DNA of 64,000 bases, taken from Aliihoeflea sp052435735 (lineage in GTDB: Bacteria; Pseudomonadota; Alphaproteobacteria; Rhizobiales; Rhizobiaceae). Positions 27,057 to 35,175 of this stretch are shown piece after piece. The stretch's first letter is position 1. The number at the start of each line of letters is the position of its first letter. Location of the stretch: NCBI GenBank assembly GCA_052435735.1, contig JBQVNB010000019.1, forward strand, positions 9,290 through 73,289. The letters are read 5' to 3'. A model generated the notes under the pieces. That model ran no database searches. It was given only the letters and a program-made list of their open reading frames with translations, and was not told where the DNA came from. The position numbers and the translations under genes are program-made.

Positions 27057-27533
27057 TCACGCCAGTTCCGGATCGATCCCCATCGTCGTCCGGTCGATCA
27101 CCTCGCGCAACGCGAAGGACGAGTTGATCTTGGTCACGTGCGGCATCGCCGTCAGCCAATCGCGGTGTATGCGCTCGTAATCGGCGAGGTCCTTCGCCGC
27201 GATGCGCAGGATGTAGTCGTATTCGCCCGACATCAGATGGCACGACAAAACGTTCGGGCAGCGCTTCACCGCGCTTTCGAAATCGGCCAGCGTCTTTTCG
27301 AACTGGCCGGACAGCGAGATGTGGACGATCGCCGTCATCTTGTGCCCGAGCGCGGCGTTGGAAAGCCGCGCATGATAGCCGCGCACCACGCCGTTCTTCT
27401 CCAGGATGTCGAGGCGGCGCGAGCAGGCCGATTGCGACAAGCCCACCTTCTCGGCAAGCGCCGCGTTCGAAATCCGCCCTTCCGCCTGAAGCGTCTCCAG
27501 AATGGCGACATCCGTCTTGTCGAGCTGCATCAT
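27057..27533 (-). CDS. Lrp/AsnC-family regulator
   Basis: 158 aa. Helix-turn-helix: DKTDVAILETLQAEGRISNAALAEKVGLSQSACSRRLDILEKNGVV. The RAM (amino-acid-sensing) domain follows with LSCHLMSGEYDYILRIAAKDLADYERIHRD. Divergent from alanine dehydrogenase with about 137 bases between, the usual arrangement of an Lrp-type activator that responds to alanine (AldR-like). Confidence 0.93.
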   Translation of the reverse strand: MMQLDKTDVAILETLQAEGRISNAALAEKVGLSQSACSRRLDILEKNGVVRGYHARLSNAALGHKMTAIVHISLSGQFEKTLADFESAVKRCPNVLSCHLMSGEYDYILRIAAKDLADYERIHRDWLTAMPHVTKINSSFALREVIDRTTMGIDPELA

Positions 27534-27670
27534 TCGCAGAATTCACCGTTTTTGACACTTCATACGCAACGATACGCCATTCGCACCGCGATCCGCAACC
27601 GTCGCCGCAAGCCCGTTCGACGCTTTCGGCCTTAGACTCGCGCGCAATTCAGGGACAGAGGAGAACACCC

Positions 27671-28786
27671 ATGCGCGTCGGTTGCCCGAAGGAAATCAAG
27701 AACCACGAATATCGCGTCGGGCTGACCCCCGGTTCGGTGCGCGAATACATCGCGCACGGTCACGACGTGATCGTGGAAACCGGCGCGGGCGCCGGCATCG
27801 GCGCCGACGACAACGCCTACCGCGCCGCCGGCGCGACCATCGCCAAGACCGCCGCCGAAGTCTTCACCAAGTCCGACATGATCGTGAAGGTGAAGGAGCC
27901 GCAGCCCTCCGAATGGGTGCAGCTTCGCGAAGGCCAACTCCTCTACACCTATCTCCACCTCGCGCCCGATCCGGAACAGACCAAGGGCCTCGTCGAGTCC
28001 GGCGTCACCGCCGTCGCTTACGAAACGGTGACCGACGATCGCGGCGGCCTGCCGCTCCTCGCCCCGATGTCGGAAGTCGCCGGCCGCCTGTCGATCCAGG
28101 CCGGCGCGACGGCGCTGCAGAAGGCCAATGGCGGCCGCGGCGTTCTTCTGGGCGGCGTCCCGGGCGTGCTGCCGGGCAAGGTCGCGGTCATCGGCGGCGG
28201 TGTCGTCGGCCTTCATGCGGCGAAGATGGCCGCCGGCCTCGGCGCGGACGTGACGATCCTCGACCGCTCGCTGCCGCGCCTGCGCCAGCTCGACGACATC
28301 TTCGGCGGCCGCGTCCACACCCGTTTCTCGACCGTCGAGGCGCTCGAGGAAGAGTGCTTCTCGGCTGACATCGTCGTCGGCGCCGTGCTGATCCCCGGCG
28401 CCGCCGCACCGAAGCTCGTCACCCGCGAGATGCTGTCCGGCATGAAGAAGGGCGCGGTTCTCGTCGACGTCGCGATCGACCAGGGCGGCTGCTTCGAGAC
28501 CTCGCACGCCACGACCCATGCCGAGCCGACCTACGAGGTCGACGGCATCATCCACTATTGCGTCGCCAACATGCCCGGCGCCGTGCCGGTCACCTCGGCC
28601 CACGCGCTCAACAATGCAACGCTGCATTACGGCCTCCAGCTTGCCGATCGCGGCCTCAAGGCCATTCTCGACGACAAGCACCTGCGCAACGGTTTGAACG
28701 TCCACAAGGGCCGCATCACCAACGCGCCGGTGGCCGAAGCGCTCGGTTACGAGATGGTCGACGTCCAGAAGGCACTCGCCGCCTGA
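27671..28786 (+). CDS. ald: Alanine dehydrogenase
   Basis: 371 aa, NAD-dependent reversible deamination of L-alanine to pyruvate and ammonia. The N-terminus MRVGCPKEIKNHEYRVGLTP, the catalytic lysine in VKVKEPQ, the central LAPMSEVAGRLSIQ and the NAD motif VIGGGVVGLHAAKMAAGLGADV are all family-typical. The AGAGGAGAA ribosome site is strong. Regulated most probably by the divergent Lrp/AsnC protein. A strong hairpin terminator follows. Confidence 0.96.
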   Translation: MRVGCPKEIKNHEYRVGLTPGSVREYIAHGHDVIVETGAGAGIGADDNAYRAAGATIAKTAAEVFTKSDMIVKVKEPQPSEWVQLREGQLLYTYLHLAPDPEQTKGLVESGVTAVAYETVTDDRGGLPLLAPMSEVAGRLSIQAGATALQKANGGRGVLLGGVPGVLPGKVAVIGGGVVGLHAAKMAAGLGADVTILDRSLPRLRQLDDIFGGRVHTRFSTVEALEEECFSADIVVGAVLIPGAAAPKLVTREMLSGMKKGAVLVDVAIDQGGCFETSHATTHAEPTYEVDGIIHYCVANMPGAVPVTSAHALNNATLHYGLQLADRGLKAILDDKHLRNGLNVHKGRITNAPVAEALGYEMVDVQKALAA

Positions 28787-28871
28787 TCCTCTTCGCTGCG
28801 GACCCTCCTCCCCCGCAGCGATACATCGGACCGAAACCTGGTATCCAGCATTCGGCCATCCGATGTCCTCG

Positions 28872-28901
28872 AAGCCCGCCGATCGCAGGATCGGCGGGCT
28901 T
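28872..28901. terminator. Bidirectional hairpin terminator between ald and the GNAT gene
   Basis: Perfect 13-bp stem AAGCCCGCCGATC / GATCGGCGGGCTT with a GCAG loop, located between two convergent genes. The + strand continues TTTCGCATTTC, so the T-tail is weak but the stem is strong. Confidence 0.85.
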
Positions 28902-28908
28902 TCGCATT

Positions 28909-29430
28909 TCAGTCCCAGGGCTCGACTTCTTCCTCGTCGAAGCCGAATGGAGCGAACCCCATGCGCTGGTAAAGCTGGAGCGCGCGCGGACTGTCCAGCG
29001 TGTTGGTGTGGATCGTCACCTTGGCTGGATCGTGATCCCACGCAGCATGAATGCCCTCGGAGAGGAAGAACTTCGCCAGTCCCCGCCCCTGGAAATCGGG
29101 CATCAGGCCGAAATAGAGGATCTCCGCATGGTCGGGTTTTTGCGAAAGGTCGAGCTCGCAGAACCCCGCCGGGCATCCGTCGACATAGAGCACTTCGATC
29201 TGCGTATTCGCCGAGCGAATGATCGCAGCAAGCTCGCCGTCCGGCGTTTCCCGGTGCAGCATCCAGTGATGCGGCTTGCCGACCTCGCGATAGAGATAGC
29301 GGTAGAACGACACCGGCATTTCGCGGGCCCGCATCAGCGCGACGCGCTGGCCGTGCGGCATGGGCATCCGCGCCGCCGGCCGTTCCGTCATTTCCAGATG
29401 CGTGATCCGCGCCTTGAATCGGCCCGCCAT
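28909..29430 (-). CDS. GNAT-family N-acetyltransferase
   Basis: 173 aa. The acetyl-CoA motif is seen in LMPDFQGRGLAKFFLSEGIHAAW, followed by VTIHTNTLDSPRALQLYQRMGFAPFG, a normal GNAT motif B. The start at ATG 29430 shares one base with the upstream sulfurtransferase stop (TGATG), so the longer frame to 29478 is rejected. Last gene of the cysK-alaX-sseA operon. Substrate unknown. Confidence 0.87.
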   Translation of the reverse strand: MAGRFKARITHLEMTERPAARMPMPHGQRVALMRAREMPVSFYRYLYREVGKPHHWMLHRETPDGELAAIIRSANTQIEVLYVDGCPAGFCELDLSQKPDHAEILYFGLMPDFQGRGLAKFFLSEGIHAAWDHDPAKVTIHTNTLDSPRALQLYQRMGFAPFGFDEEEVEPWD

Positions 29431-30266
29431 CACCCGGTCTCGACGGGCGTATCGGAACGCCCGCCCCATTCGGTCCATGATCCGTCATAGAGCTTGTTGT
29501 CCGTATGCCCGACAGATTCCAGCGCCAGCGTGATGACCGCCGCCGTCACGCCCGAGCCGCAACTTGTTACGACCGGCTTGTCGAGATCGACGCCCCTGTC
29601 CCGAAGAAGAGCGCGCAACTCGTTGACCGGAAGAAGCTTTCCCTCGCGCGACAGACCCGTCGCCGGCACGTTCACCGCGCCCGGCATGTGCCCGCTGCGC
29701 ACGCCCTTGCGCGGTTCCGGGTCGGTCCCGGCGAACCGCCCCGCCGGCCGCGCGTCCGCGACCTGGCCCTTGCCGACGGTCGCGCGCATGTCGTCCAGCC
29801 GCGCCACGCGTGCCTCGTCGAAATCGGTCTCGAAGAAGCTCGGGGCAATCTTCGTCGGCTCGTCCGTCACCGGCCGTCCGTCAGCCTTCCAACGGTCGAA
29901 ACCGCCATCCAGAACAAAGACTTGCTTCGCTCCCATGATTCGAAACATCCACCAGACGCGCGGCGCCGAAAACATGCCCGGCCCGTCATAGACGACGATG
30001 GTGTCATCTGCAGAAATGCCCATCGAACCAGCGAACTGCGCGAAGACGCCCGGCGACGGCAATGTGTGGGGCAAGTCACTGCCCGGCTCGACCACGAGGT
30101 CCTGGTCGAAGAACACCGCGCCGGGGATATGGCCGGCATCATGCTCCGCCTTGGCGTCGCGCTTTTGCGCCGGCAGATACCAGGAAGCATCGACGATCGC
30201 GACGCCGGGCGTCCCGATTTTGACTTCAAGCCAGTCGAAATCGACGACAAACGGGCTCGTTTCCAT
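29430..30266 (-). CDS. sseA: 3-mercaptopyruvate sulfurtransferase
   Basis: 278 aa, two rhodanese domains. The active-site loop near residue 240 reads CGSGVT, the mercaptopyruvate-type sequence (thiosulfate-type rhodaneses carry CRKGVT). The N-terminal domain has the typical VDASWYLPAQKRD and AEHDAGHIPGAVFFDQD. It transfers sulfur from 3-mercaptopyruvate, a cysteine breakdown product. This fits the operon with cysteine synthase upstream. It lies 15 bases after alaX. Confidence 0.95.
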   Translation of the reverse strand: METSPFVVDFDWLEVKIGTPGVAIVDASWYLPAQKRDAKAEHDAGHIPGAVFFDQDLVVEPGSDLPHTLPSPGVFAQFAGSMGISADDTIVVYDGPGMFSAPRVWWMFRIMGAKQVFVLDGGFDRWKADGRPVTDEPTKIAPSFFETDFDEARVARLDDMRATVGKGQVADARPAGRFAGTDPEPRKGVRSGHMPGAVNVPATGLSREGKLLPVNELRALLRDRGVDLDKPVVTSCGSGVTAAVITLALESVGHTDNKLYDGSWTEWGGRSDTPVETG

Positions 30267-30281
30267 CAGTTTTCACCTCGT

Positions 30282-31019
30282 TTATGCTGGCAATGGACCG
30301 AAACGGAGCCGGAATCGGCGGTTTTCGCGGCCTTTTTTCTCGATTTTTCCGACATGAATCGCGCCGATCTCGCTCAATGAGCGCACATGTGTGCCGCCGC
30401 AAGGCTGGCTGTCGATACTGCCGTTTTCGCCGATCAGCACCAGCCGGATTCGCCCCGACCCCATCGGCGGACGCACGTTCTTCGACTTGACCAACGACGG
30501 GTTCGCCGCCAGCTCGTCATCGCCGATCCAGCGGGTCGAGACGGGATGGTCGGCCGCCACCAGTTCCTGCAATCTCGCCGTCACCTCTTCCTTGGTGAAG
30601 CTGGCATCGGGCAGGTCGAAATCGACGCGGCTGTCCTCCTCGGACACCGCCGCGCCGGTGATCGGATAAGGGCAGATGACGGTGAGCAGATGGCAGGCCG
30701 TGTGCATCCGCATCAGCCTGTGGCGCCGCTCCCAGTCGATCCGAAGCGTCACCGCCTCGCCCGCCTCCAAGGCTGGCTGGCCGGGTGCAGGAAGATGGAC
30801 GATCTCGTCCTTCGTCTCGCCGGTGATCGTGCCGGCGATCTCGATCATCTCGCCATTGGCGCGCACGATGCGGCCGGTATCGCCCGGCTGGCCGCCGGAT
30901 GTGGCGTAGAAGATGGTGCGGTCGAGGAGAATGCCGCCGCGCTCATTGACCCCGACGACCTTCGCATCCGCTTGACGCAGATAGGCATCCTCGCGAAACA
31001 GCGATTCCGTCATCGCCAT
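30282..31019 (-). CDS. alaX: Alanyl-tRNA editing protein, AlaX family
   Basis: 245-aa free-standing editing domain that deacylates mischarged Ser- or Gly-tRNA(Ala). Zinc ligands: H106 and H110 in RMHTACHLL, and a later C-x3-H in CGGTHVRSLSEIG. N-terminal TSGGQPGDTG is conserved from AlaRS. The length fits the AlaX-M class. The start shares one base with the cysK stop (TGATG). The sandwich between two cysteine-metabolism genes is unusual and may indicate protection against mischarging when serine or cysteine pools shift. Confidence 0.92.
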   Translation of the reverse strand: MAMTESLFREDAYLRQADAKVVGVNERGGILLDRTIFYATSGGQPGDTGRIVRANGEMIEIAGTITGETKDEIVHLPAPGQPALEAGEAVTLRIDWERRHRLMRMHTACHLLTVICPYPITGAAVSEEDSRVDFDLPDASFTKEEVTARLQELVAADHPVSTRWIGDDELAANPSLVKSKNVRPPMGSGRIRLVLIGENGSIDSQPCGGTHVRSLSEIGAIHVGKIEKKGRENRRFRLRFGPLPA

Positions 31020-32053
31020 CAGGCGACGTCCTCGAAGGGCACGTCGATCTTGCTCTCGCTTTCCATCCAACCGGGCACCGGCAGGTTCTTGCCGCGCAGG
31101 AAGTCCGGGTTGAACATCTTGGATTGGTAGCGCGTGCCGTAGTCGCAGAGGATGGTCACGATCGTATGGCCCGGCCCCATCTCCTTGGCGAGGCGGATCG
31201 CGCCAGCGATGTTGATGCCCGACGAGCCGCCGAGGCACATGCCCTCCTCCTGCACGAGGTCGAAGACGATCGGCAGCGCCTCGTCGTCCGGCACCTGGAA
31301 CGAGAAATCGGGCTGGAAGCCTTCGAGGTTGGCGGTGATGCGGCCCTGCCCGATACCTTCGGTGATCGACGAGCCTTCGGACTTCAGTTCGCCGTTCGTG
31401 TAGTAGGAATGGAGCGCCGCCCCCAGCGGATCGGCGAGTGCGATCTTGACGCCGTTGGACTTCATCCGCAGCCCTGCCGCGACGCCCGCCAACGTACCGC
31501 CCGTGCCGACGGCCGAGACGAACCCGTCGACCTTGCCCTCGGTCTGGTCCCAAATCTCGATGGCCGTCGTCTCGATATGGCCGTCGCGATTGGCGACATT
31601 ATCGAACTGGTTCGCCCAGATCGCGCCGTTCGGCTCGCTCTTCGCAAGCTGCTCCGCCAGGCGTCCCGAGACCTTCACGTAGTTGTTCGGGTTCTTGTAG
31701 GGCACCGCCGGAACCTCGATCAGTTCGGCGCCCAGAACGCGCAGCGCGTCCTTCTTCTCCTGGCTCTGCGTGTCGGGAATGACGATGACTGTGCGGTAAC
31801 CGAGCGCCCTGGCGACGACGGTCAGCCCGATGCCGGTATTGCCCGCCGTGCCCTCGACGATGACGCCGCCCGGTCGCAGCAAGCCCTTCTTTTCCGCGTC
31901 GCGGATGATAAAAAGCCCCGCGCGGTCCTTGACCGACTGGCCCGGATTCATGAACTCGGCCTTGCCCAGAATGGTGCAGCCGGTTTCCTCCGACGCGCGC
32001 TTGAGCTTGATCAGCGGCGTGTTGCCGATGACGTCGATGACTGAACGGTCCAT
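31019..32053 (-). CDS. cysK: Cysteine synthase A (O-acetylserine sulfhydrylase)
   Basis: 344 aa, PLP enzyme making cysteine from O-acetylserine and sulfide. The PLP lysine is in NPGQSVKDRAGL; the phosphate-binding loop is VEGTAGNTGIGL and the C-terminal GGSSGINIAGA is present. It is about 20-30 residues longer than classic CysK, so a CysK-like or cystathionine beta-synthase-like specificity cannot be excluded. First gene of the cysK-alaX-sseA-GNAT operon, divergent from the ChrR-like gene. Confidence 0.92.
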   Translation of the reverse strand: MDRSVIDVIGNTPLIKLKRASEETGCTILGKAEFMNPGQSVKDRAGLFIIRDAEKKGLLRPGGVIVEGTAGNTGIGLTVVARALGYRTVIVIPDTQSQEKKDALRVLGAELIEVPAVPYKNPNNYVKVSGRLAEQLAKSEPNGAIWANQFDNVANRDGHIETTAIEIWDQTEGKVDGFVSAVGTGGTLAGVAAGLRMKSNGVKIALADPLGAALHSYYTNGELKSEGSSITEGIGQGRITANLEGFQPDFSFQVPDDEALPIVFDLVQEEGMCLGGSSGINIAGAIRLAKEMGPGHTIVTILCDYGTRYQSKMFNPDFLRGKNLPVPGWMESESKIDVPFEDVA

Positions 32054-32181
32054 GATTGATCCTTAGAATTGCTGCCCGCGAAACTAGAAACCCTGCGGAA
32101 AGCTTTCAAGGACGGAATTTCGCGCTCGACGCCATCCGTCGAAAAACTGTTCGCGTCTGCCGCAATCTCGACCCGAAACAG

Positions 32182-32211
32182 TGATCCGGATTGCGCTTAG
32201 GGCCGTATCTT
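32182..32211 (+). promoter_or_regulatory. RpoE/ChrR-type ECF promoter before the ChrR-like gene
   Basis: TGATCC at 32182-32187, exactly 18 bases of spacer, then TATCTT starting at 32206. This is an exact match to TGATCC-N18-TA, the promoter known for the Rhodobacter singlet-oxygen sigma factor RpoE. It would give a leader of about 70 bases before the ATG at 32288. Confidence 0.7.
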
Positions 32212-32287
32212 GGGAAAACAAGCGGAATATCCGCAGCGTGAAGAGTCGGGAGCCGAATTGAACCAGGCAACGCAGTCGGGGCTTGAA

Positions 32288-32926
32288 ATGACCGCAGAAA
32301 CCATCGAGACGATCGACGCGCTGATGGCGCGTTACGCAGCGGGCACGCTGCCCTACCCGGCTCATATCCTCGTCCAGTCGCATCTCGAGATCACCAGCAT
32401 CAATCGCGACCTCGTCGCCGGCCTCGAAGAACTTGCATCGGATGCGCTGCAGGAAGCCGAGCCGCAGCCGATATCGGATCGCGCCCAGCGCCTTACCTCC
32501 ATCTTCGGCAGCGCCCCGCCGGCCGATGCGATCCGTCATCGCTCAACCAGCATCTTCCCGACCGCGCTTCGCGACTTCGTCGGTTTCGATGCCGACGAGG
32601 TGCCGTGGCGCACCAAGATGCCGGGCTTTCGCGAATACGACATGGATGTCGACGGCTGTCATGCAAGCCTGTTCTGGATCAAGCCCGGCCGCAAGATTCC
32701 CGCCCATACCCATGAGGGGCAGGAACTGACGCTGGTTCTCGACGGCGCCTTTACCGACATTTTCGGCCGCTACGGACGCGGCGACATCTCGGTCGCCAAC
32801 GAGGCGATCGACCACCGCCCGATCGCGGAGAAGGAGCGTCCCTGCATCGGCTTTGCGATCACCGACGCCCCCCTGCGCTTCACCGGCCCGCTCGGCCAGC
32901 GACTGACTGACATTCTGGGCGCCTGA
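32288..32926 (+). CDS. ChrR-like cupin protein with a degenerate anti-sigma domain
   Basis: 212 aa, the length of Rhodobacter ChrR (213). ChrR holds the ECF sigma factor RpoE through an N-terminal zinc domain (H6, H31, C35, C38) and senses singlet oxygen through a C-terminal cupin with a second zinc site (H141, H143, E147, H177). Here the helix LMARYAAGTLPYPAHILVQSHLEI aligns well and keeps H32, but the positions of C35 and C38 are T36 and N39, and H6 aligns with E7. The cupin site is complete: H140, H142, E146, H176. ATG 32288 is chosen because it aligns with the ChrR start. No sigma factor gene is adjacent; an SDR follows 25 bases later. Either a zinc-independent anti-sigma factor or a sensor that lost that role. 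Confidence 0.85.
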   Translation: MTAETIETIDALMARYAAGTLPYPAHILVQSHLEITSINRDLVAGLEELASDALQEAEPQPISDRAQRLTSIFGSAPPADAIRHRSTSIFPTALRDFVGFDADEVPWRTKMPGFREYDMDVDGCHASLFWIKPGRKIPAHTHEGQELTLVLDGAFTDIFGRYGRGDISVANEAIDHRPIAEKERPCIGFAITDAPLRFTGPLGQRLTDILGA

Positions 32927-32951
32927 TCCCGTCAACCGAAGGTCCTTGCCG

Positions 32952-33779
32952 ATGACACTCTACCGCGCCCGCCCCCAGGACGGCGTCGCCTGGATAACCG
33001 GCGCCTCGACCGGTATCGGCCGGCAGGTCGCGATCGATCTCGCGCGCGAGGGCTATGTGGTGGCCATCACGGCGCGCGACGAGGAAAAGCTCGTCGAAGT
33101 GTCGCATGCGGCAAGCGGGCTCTCGGGCCGCATCGTGCCGATGGTTTGCGACGTCACCGACGCCGACGCCATGGAGCGAACCGTCCAGCGCATCGAGCGC
33201 GAACTCGGACCCATCGTCCTTGCGGTCTTCAATGCCGGCACCTATTCGCCGACCATTGGCGAGCGGCTGGAAGTCGCGAACTTCCACGGCACCTTCACGG
33301 TCAATCTTTACGGCGTCGTCAACGGCCTCGTCCCGGTGGCCGACCGGATGCGCGACCGCGGCTTCGGCCAGATCGCGATCACCGGTTCGGTCACCGCCTA
33401 TTTCGGCCTGCCCTCCGCCGCCGCCTATGGCGCGACCAAGGCGGCGCTGAACAGCATGGCGCGCAGTCTGAAATACGATTTCGACAAGCAGAACATCCGC
33501 ATCCAGATGTTCAATCCCGGCTTCGTCGCAACACCCCTGACCGCCAAGAACAAGTTCCCGATGCCCGCCTTGATGAAGGTGGAGGATGCCGGGGCGCGCT
33601 ATGTCGAGGGGCTGAAGACAGGCGGATTCGAAGTCTCGTTCCCCCGCCGATTGTCCTATGTTCTCAAGGCGTTCGGCTACCTTCCGGATTCACTTTATTA
33701 TCGCCTCGTCAAGCGCGTGACCGGCTGGGACAAGCGTCGCGTCGCCTCAGGCAAGGACAAGCGCCGCACGGTCAACTGA
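32952..33779 (+). CDS. Short-chain dehydrogenase/reductase
   Basis: 275 aa. NAD(P) motif TGASTGIG near the start, and catalytic S and Y-x3-K in TGSVTAYFGLPSAAAYGATKAAL. It lies 25 bases after the ChrR-like gene, so probably on the same ECF-driven transcript. SDRs are part of ChrR/CFA-type gene neighbourhoods in other alphaproteobacteria, so a lipid substrate is plausible. Its stop overlaps that of the convergent transporter by 8 bases. Confidence 0.92.
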   Translation: MTLYRARPQDGVAWITGASTGIGRQVAIDLAREGYVVAITARDEEKLVEVSHAASGLSGRIVPMVCDVTDADAMERTVQRIERELGPIVLAVFNAGTYSPTIGERLEVANFHGTFTVNLYGVVNGLVPVADRMRDRGFGQIAITGSVTAYFGLPSAAAYGATKAALNSMARSLKYDFDKQNIRIQMFNPGFVATPLTAKNKFPMPALMKVEDAGARYVEGLKTGGFEVSFPRRLSYVLKAFGYLPDSLYYRLVKRVTGWDKRRVASGKDKRRTVN

Positions 33780-35082
33780 CCGTCTCGATCCGCGACCGTA
33801 ATCCCCGCTGCGTCGTCTCGTCGAGCGGAAAATTCCACATCAGGCCGATCGCCGCAAGCTTGAGCGCCACCGGCACCCACGCATAGGTGACGGCAAGCGC
33901 CGTTAGCGCCCGCGCATCATTGTCGCCGCCGGCCTCAAACCCGAAAAACTGCAGCAGCGGAAAGGCGAGTCCGACCGCCAGCGCCAGCGAAAGCTTGGTC
34001 GCAAGGCTCCACGCGGCGAAATAGAGTCCCGAGCGCTGCTCGCCCGACGCGGCCGTGTCGACGTCGATGACGTCCGCCTGGATCGCCGCGGGCAATGCGA
34101 GGTCGAAGCCAAGCGTCAATCCCGTTGCGACCGATAAAGCCGCGAATGCAAGCCAGTTGCCCTCCCCGATCAGGGGCGCGAAGGCGAAGACGGCGCAGGT
34201 GAAGAGCATGGCCACGCACCAGGCGCGGTGCTTGCCGAACCGCCGCGCGGCCGCCAGCGCCAGCGGCATGCCGGCAATCCCGGCGAGGAAATAGACGAAG
34301 AGCAGTGGGCCGCGCATTTCGGGCAGGCCGAGCCGGTCGGAAACGAAATAAAGGAAGAGCGTCGCGGGAATGCCATTGGCGAGGCCGTTGATGAGAAACG
34401 CCGCGATAAGCCGCAGGAACGGCCCGTTGCGCGCCATGTGGCGGAGGCCGTCGCGCAGATCGAGCCGCGTCCGCGAATATTCGCGCGGCTCGGGCACCCG
34501 CCAGACGGTGAGCCCGCCCAGCGCCAGAAGCAGAACGGCGACGACGATGCCGAGCACGGCAAGACCATGCAGCCCTTCTGCGCTTTCCATCCCGATGGCG
34601 AAGGGCAGCGCGATGGCAAGAAGCGTACCGACAAGCGTGAACCCTTCACGAAACCCCGCCACCCGCGCCCGCTCGCGATAATCGCCGGCCATCTCCGCGC
34701 CCCATGAGGTCAGCGGGATGATCGCCGCCGTATAGCCCAGCGAAAGCACGGCGCCCCAAAAGACCAGATGGCCCGGACCCGCATCGACGGGCGGCCAGAA
34801 CAGCATCAGCGCGGCAAGCGCTGCAATCGGCAGCGAGGCAAGGAACGTCGCTCGCCGCCGCCCCATGGACGGCCGCCAACGATCCGCCATCCAGCCGACC
34901 AGCGGGTCGTTGAACGCATCGAACAGCCGCACGAAAAGCAAAGCCGCCCCGACGGAGGCCAGCGAAAGCCCGAGCGTTTCCGAATAGAAGGTCGGCACGA
35001 TGATGTAGAGCGGCAGGGTCAGCGCCGCCAGCGGGATCGCGGGCAGCGCGTAGAGGACGAGGCGGGATGCCTTCAGGGTCAT
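33772..35082 (-). CDS. MFS transporter, GPH (glycoside-pentoside-hexuronide:cation symporter) type
   Basis: 436 aa with about 12 helices. The N-terminus (LYALPAIPLAALTLPLYIIVPTFYSETLGLSLASVG), the DAFNDPLVGWMADRW loop and the SWGAEMAGDYRERARVAGFREG loop are GPH/MFS_2 features. Such proteins occur in ChrR-RpoE and CFA-type neighbourhoods, where the substrate is unknown and may be a lipid or its precursor rather than a sugar. Convergent with the SDR, 8-base overlap. Confidence 0.88.
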   Translation of the reverse strand: MTLKASRLVLYALPAIPLAALTLPLYIIVPTFYSETLGLSLASVGAALLFVRLFDAFNDPLVGWMADRWRPSMGRRRATFLASLPIAALAALMLFWPPVDAGPGHLVFWGAVLSLGYTAAIIPLTSWGAEMAGDYRERARVAGFREGFTLVGTLLAIALPFAIGMESAEGLHGLAVLGIVVAVLLLALGGLTVWRVPEPREYSRTRLDLRDGLRHMARNGPFLRLIAAFLINGLANGIPATLFLYFVSDRLGLPEMRGPLLFVYFLAGIAGMPLALAAARRFGKHRAWCVAMLFTCAVFAFAPLIGEGNWLAFAALSVATGLTLGFDLALPAAIQADVIDVDTAASGEQRSGLYFAAWSLATKLSLALAVGLAFPLLQFFGFEAGGDNDARALTALAVTYAWVPVALKLAAIGLMWNFPLDETTQRGLRSRIETVS

Positions 35083-35175
35083 GACGGGCTTTCAGGCGGC
35101 AGCAACTGTTGATGTTTACGCCGAAAAGGCACATTCGGTTTCGATGGCAGAAGCATACGCGACGAGGCAGGTGGG

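Noticed and set aside
32210..32287. Longer form of the ChrR-like protein starting at TTG 32210
   Set aside because: It would begin inside the promoter candidate; the ATG at 32288 aligns with the start of known ChrR.
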